A stretch of 64,000 nt of DNA from the NCBI RefSeq assembly GCF_015159595.1, contig NZ_CP063304.1, forward strand, positions 1,860,001 to 1,924,000. Direction: 5' to 3'. Shown here piece after piece: positions 60,607-64,000 of this stretch. How positions within the stretch are numbered: position 1 is the first letter of the stretch; each line of letters starts with the position of its first letter. The stretch is from Blautia liquoris (GTDB taxonomy: Bacteria > Bacillota > Clostridia > Lachnospirales > Lachnospiraceae). The notes below the pieces were generated by a model that had not been told where the DNA came from, did not search any database, and saw nothing but the letters and a program-made list of their open reading frames with translations. The position numbers were made by a program, and so were the translations under genes.

Positions 60607-63231
60607 TTATTTTTGATTCCCATAATAGCATCTCAGATAAATCTCTTTTATCTCTTTTAATAATGGATATCTGGGATTAGCTCCTGTACACTGATCGTTA
60701 AATGCCTGTTCAACCATGTCGTCTAAGGTATCAAGAAAATAGTTCTCATCGACACCATACTCCCTGATAGACTTTTTGATTCCAATCTGTTCTTTCAGCT
60801 TTTCCAGCTTTGCTATGAATTCTTCAAACACTTCCTGATCATCTTTGCCGGTACACCCTGCAAATCGTCCCAACTCGGCATATCTTGCCAGGGTATCCGG
60901 ATAAGGGTACTGGGAAAAAGTTCCCATCTTCGCCGGTGCTTCAGCTGCGTTATATCGCATGACCTCCGTGAGAAGAACCGCATTGGCAATACCATGGGGA
61001 AGATGATGGAAAGCGCCCAGTTTGTGTGCCATGGAGTGGTTGACTCCCAGGAATGCATTCGCGAATGCCATCCCCGCTATACAAGATGCATCAGCCATCT
61101 TTTCCCGGGCAATCGGATCATCTGCTCCGTTCTCATAGGCAGAGGGGAGATAATCGAATACGGTTTTTACGGCTTTCATTGACAATGGCTGCGTAAAGTC
61201 CGTAGCCATAATTGATACATAGGACTCGATTGCGTGGGTCATGACATCAATACCGGAAGCACTGGTCAGTCCCTTAGGCTGTGACATCATGTTGTCAACA
61301 TCTACAATTGCCATATTCGGGAGGAGTTCATAGTCTGTCAGAGGCCACTTTACACCTGTATCTGCATCTGTAATGATAGCAAACGGTGTCACCTCAGAGC
61401 CGGTTCCCGAAGAGGTGGGAATTGCTACAAAATATGCCTTTTCTCCCATCTTAGGGAAGGTGAATACCCTTTTTCGAATATCCATAAAATCCATGGCCAG
61501 ATCTTCAAAATTCACTTCCGGATGCTCATACATAAGCCACATAATCTTCCCTGCATCCATCGCCGAACCGCCGCCCATAGCAATGATCGTGTCCGGTTCA
61601 AAAGCAGAGATCATCTCTGCTCCTTTTCTTGCGCATTGGAGAGTCGGATCGGGTGCAACTTCAAAAAAGCATGAATGCTGAATTCCCATCTCATCCAGCT
61701 TTTCCTCAACAGCGTCTACATACCCGTTCTTGTACAGGAAGGAATCTGTGATAATAAAAGCCTTCTTTTTATGCATCACTGTGCCAAGTTCATCCAGCGC
61801 AGTCGGCATACAGCCTTTTTTAAAGTAAACTTTTTGAGGTGTCCGAAACCAAAGCATATTCTCTCTCCTCTCTGCAACCGTCTTAATATTCAGCAGATGT
61901 TTTACCCCTACGTTCTCTGACACGGAATTTCCGCCCCAGGAACCACAGCCAAGTGTAAGAGAAGGGGTCATTTTAAAGTTGTAGAGATCACCAATACCTC
62001 CCTGAGAAGAAGGTGTGTTCACTAATACACGCCCTGTCTTCATTCTCTTTGCATGCATTGCTATCTTTTCTTTCTGACTTGGGTGTACGAAGAGAGAGGA
62101 TGTGTGTCCATAACCGCCATCGGCTACGAGCCTCTCGGCCTTTTCAAGGGCTTCATCAAATGTTTTTGCTTTATACATCGCAAGAACTGGAGATAACTTT
62201 TCATGGGCGAATTCTTCGGAAGGTTCTACAGACTCCACTTCACCGATCAGAATCTTTGTATCCTCCGGAACATCTATACCCGCCATTTTTGCAATCGCAC
62301 ACGCCGACATTCCCGGAATCTTTGAATTCAGTGCACCGTTGATCATTATCGTCTTTCGCACCTTATCAAGCTCACCTTTCTTTTTCAAAAAATAGCATCC
62401 ACGATAAGCAAATTCCTTTTTGACTTCATCATATATATCTTCAAGAACTGTTACAGATTGCTCGGAGGCACAAATCATACCGTTATCGAATGTCTTAGAA
62501 TGAATAATTGAGCTGACAGCCATCTTGATATCTGCTGTGTCATCTATGATGACTGGTGTGTTGCCCGATCCTACTCCCAGTGCCGGTTTTCCCGATGAAT
62601 ACGCAGATTTCACCATCCCCGGTCCGCCTGTCGCCAGAATAATATCTGACTCTCGCATTACCTGTGTTGTAAGTTCGAGAGAGGGTTCATCTATCCAACC
62701 AATGATTCCTTCGGGAGCCCCTGCTTTTACCGCCGCCTCAAGTACCACCCTCGCAGCCTCGATCGTACATCTTTTTGCGGCCGGATGAGGACTGATAATG
62801 ATCGCATTTCTCGTCTTTAAACTAATCAAAGTTTTAAAAATTGCTGTTGAAGTAGGGTTTGTGGTGGGGATAACTGCTGCAATCAGGCCAAGAGGTTCTG
62901 CAATCTTCTTAATTCCATATGCCGGATCTTCTTCAATAACACCACAGGTCTTTGTATGTCTGTACGCATTATATATATACTCCGCTGCATAATGGTTCTT
63001 AATTACCTTATCTTCCACAACACCTCTTTGTGTCTCTTCCACTGCCAGTTTTGCAAGAGGGATGCGCTGTTTGTTCGCTGCCATAGCCGCTTCAAAGAAG
63101 ATTTTATCTACCTGCTCCTGCGTATAGGCAGCAAATATCTTCTGAGCCTGGCGCATCGCCTGTATCTTAATGCTGAGGGTTTCTGTACTGTTCACGATAT
63201 CAGGTACAACTGTCTTATCCTTATTAGCCAT
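60607..63231 (-). CDS. adhE: Bifunctional aldehyde-alcohol dehydrogenase
   Basis: An 874-aa fermentative enzyme that reduces acetyl-CoA to acetaldehyde and then ethanol with two NADH, forming filaments (spirosomes). The N-terminal ALDH domain (~1-440) has the catalytic Cys in DNGMICASEQSV and the NAD-binding IIPTTNPTSTAIFK; the C-terminal iron-dependent ADH domain (~455-874) has IIAMGGGSAMDAGK, and the metal-binding His residues in MAHKLGAFHHLPHGIANA. AGGAGG seven bases before ATG 63231. Single gene with promoter at 63283-63311 and a possible Rex site upstream, and a strong terminator. Confidence 0.97.
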   Translation of the reverse strand: MANKDKTVVPDIVNSTETLSIKIQAMRQAQKIFAAYTQEQVDKIFFEAAMAANKQRIPLAKLAVEETQRGVVEDKVIKNHYAAEYIYNAYRHTKTCGVIEEDPAYGIKKIAEPLGLIAAVIPTTNPTSTAIFKTLISLKTRNAIIISPHPAAKRCTIEAARVVLEAAVKAGAPEGIIGWIDEPSLELTTQVMRESDIILATGGPGMVKSAYSSGKPALGVGSGNTPVIIDDTADIKMAVSSIIHSKTFDNGMICASEQSVTVLEDIYDEVKKEFAYRGCYFLKKKGELDKVRKTIMINGALNSKIPGMSACAIAKMAGIDVPEDTKILIGEVESVEPSEEFAHEKLSPVLAMYKAKTFDEALEKAERLVADGGYGHTSSLFVHPSQKEKIAMHAKRMKTGRVLVNTPSSQGGIGDLYNFKMTPSLTLGCGSWGGNSVSENVGVKHLLNIKTVAERRENMLWFRTPQKVYFKKGCMPTALDELGTVMHKKKAFIITDSFLYKNGYVDAVEEKLDEMGIQHSCFFEVAPDPTLQCARKGAEMISAFEPDTIIAMGGGSAMDAGKIMWLMYEHPEVNFEDLAMDFMDIRKRVFTFPKMGEKAYFVAIPTSSGTGSEVTPFAIITDADTGVKWPLTDYELLPNMAIVDVDNMMSQPKGLTSASGIDVMTHAIESYVSIMATDFTQPLSMKAVKTVFDYLPSAYENGADDPIAREKMADASCIAGMAFANAFLGVNHSMAHKLGAFHHLPHGIANAVLLTEVMRYNAAEAPAKMGTFSQYPYPDTLARYAELGRFAGCTGKDDQEVFEEFIAKLEKLKEQIGIKKSIREYGVDENYFLDTLDDMVEQAFNDQCTGANPRYPLLKEIKEIYLRCYYGNQK

Positions 63232-63282
63232 CTTAGTGCCTCCTGTTATTCAAATCTTTTTACATTAATAACTTACTCGTAT

Positions 63283-63311
63283 AGTTTACAACATGCTGCA
63301 TTGTTTGTCAA
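63283..63311 (-). promoter_or_regulatory. Promoter of adhE
   Basis: TTGACA (63311-63306), 17 bp, TAAACT (63288-63283) on the minus strand. Confidence 0.65.
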
Positions 63312-63318
63312 TATATTA

Positions 63319-63336
63319 ACGTTATATTTTTAACAT
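63319..63336. promoter_or_regulatory. Possible Rex-like box upstream of adhE
   Basis: Minus strand ATGTTAAAAATATAACGT, a partial match (about two thirds of the conserved positions) to the TTGTTAANNNNTTAACAA Rex consensus, 8 bp upstream of the -35. Weak. Confidence 0.3.
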
Positions 63337-63373
63337 AGTTAGTTTTTTAGTTATTACTCGTGTTTGAAGATAG

Positions 63374-63399
63374 AAAAAAAGGGGATGGCCCCTTTTTTC
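63374..63399 (-). terminator. Terminator of the second HPr gene
   Basis: AAAAAAGGGG-ATGG-CCCCTTTTTT just past the HPr stop; symmetric, so it may act both ways. Confidence 0.85.
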
Positions 63400-63408
63400 A
63401 AATCACCT

Positions 63409-63681
63409 TTATTCACCAAATCCACTTTCTACCAGTGCACATAATTCTTCGACTGCATTTTCTTCATCAGAACCGTCTGCAGCTATCTCAATTCTTGTTC
63501 CCTGCTTCAATCCTTCTGCCATGATTCGCACGACTGATTTCGCATTCACTGCCTCTTTATCCTGATCCAGATTACGAATTGTCACTTTGCTTTCAAATTT
63601 CTTGGCTTTTAGCACAAGTTCAGAGGCAGGACGTGCATGAAGACCTGTTTTATTGATCACTTTCAATTGCTTTTTTATCAT
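63409..63681 (-). CDS. HPr-family phosphocarrier protein with regulatory Ser
   Basis: A 90-aa HPr: phosphorylation site His15 in GLHARPASELVLKAKKFES, and the segment NAKSVVRIMAEGLKQG which, with a three-residue insertion relative to standard HPr, keeps a Ser at the Ser46-equivalent place. It ends in an acidic helix (ENAVEELCALVESGFGE). Whether it is the cell's general HPr or another sugar-operon copy cannot be decided. It follows a 6-phospho-beta-glucosidase gene by 45 bp, repeating the GH1-HPr order found at 46945-48690. Confidence 0.93.
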   Translation of the reverse strand: MIKKQLKVINKTGLHARPASELVLKAKKFESKVTIRNLDQDKEAVNAKSVVRIMAEGLKQGTRIEIAADGSDEENAVEELCALVESGFGE

Positions 63682-63726
63682 GATTTGCTACCTTTCTGCT
63701 AAGTTTTGTGTTTCTTGCAGCTGATG

Positions 63727-64000
<274 letters not shown>

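Overview
The window looks like chromosomal DNA of a Gram-positive, low-to-mid GC member of the Clostridia, most likely a Lachnospiraceae-type gut anaerobe. The basis is the family content: sortase-anchored surface proteins, Spy0128/FctA-type pilins, a BglG/RAT-controlled PTS, fermentative AdhE, Rrf2 and LytTR regulators, and strong Shine-Dalgarno sites. No taxonomic search was possible. Almost everything is on the minus strand; the exceptions are a 56-aa protein, one giant surface protein with the small gene after it, and an XRE regulator.

1-16 kb is mostly housekeeping: a partial DegV protein, YccF, tsf-rpsB, a HAD phosphatase fused to a CPBP membrane protease domain, a membrane Ser/Thr kinase coupled to a secreted Lys/Glu-rich protein, argS, a CBS protein, rarA, an ABC-class ATPase, a sigma-70 factor without a recognisable region 1.1, and a CarD-type RNAP-binding protein.

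16-41 kb is a cell-surface region. A MalT-like LuxR regulator is divergent from a 1633-aa IPKTG-anchored repeat protein. Then come two paralogous pilus loci on the minus strand. Locus 2 (40.8-33.4 kb, transcribed first) has an Rrf2 regulator, a 1580-aa tip/adhesin, a backbone pilin and a minor pilin. Locus 1 (32.9-25.3 kb) has a 1321-aa adhesin, a signal-peptidase-I homologue that lacks both catalytic residues, a backbone pilin, a class B sortase and a minor pilin, and is followed by a second Rrf2 regulator. Locus 2 has no sortase or peptidase-like protein of its own, so the two loci probably share one assembly apparatus.

41-45 kb holds an Rpn/PD-(D/E)XK gene whose 3' end and terminator are duplicated 1.2 kb away, an AgrC/AgrA-like GHKL kinase and LytTR regulator pair, and an XRE regulator. 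45-52 kb is a beta-glucoside operon (antiterminator, EIIBCA, 6-phospho-beta-glucosidase, HPr, Enzyme I) with a clear RAT/terminator switch. 52-57.6 kb has a tyrosine phosphatase and two P-type ATPases.

57.9-58.4 kb contains the most unusual feature: two tandem ~160-nt RNA genes with intact tRNA acceptor, D and T arms but a ~100-nt non-tRNA middle, each with its own -10 element and the upstream one with a clear terminator. 58.5-64 kb has a GntR-controlled ABC transporter, adhE, a second HPr and a partial second 6-phospho-beta-glucosidase.
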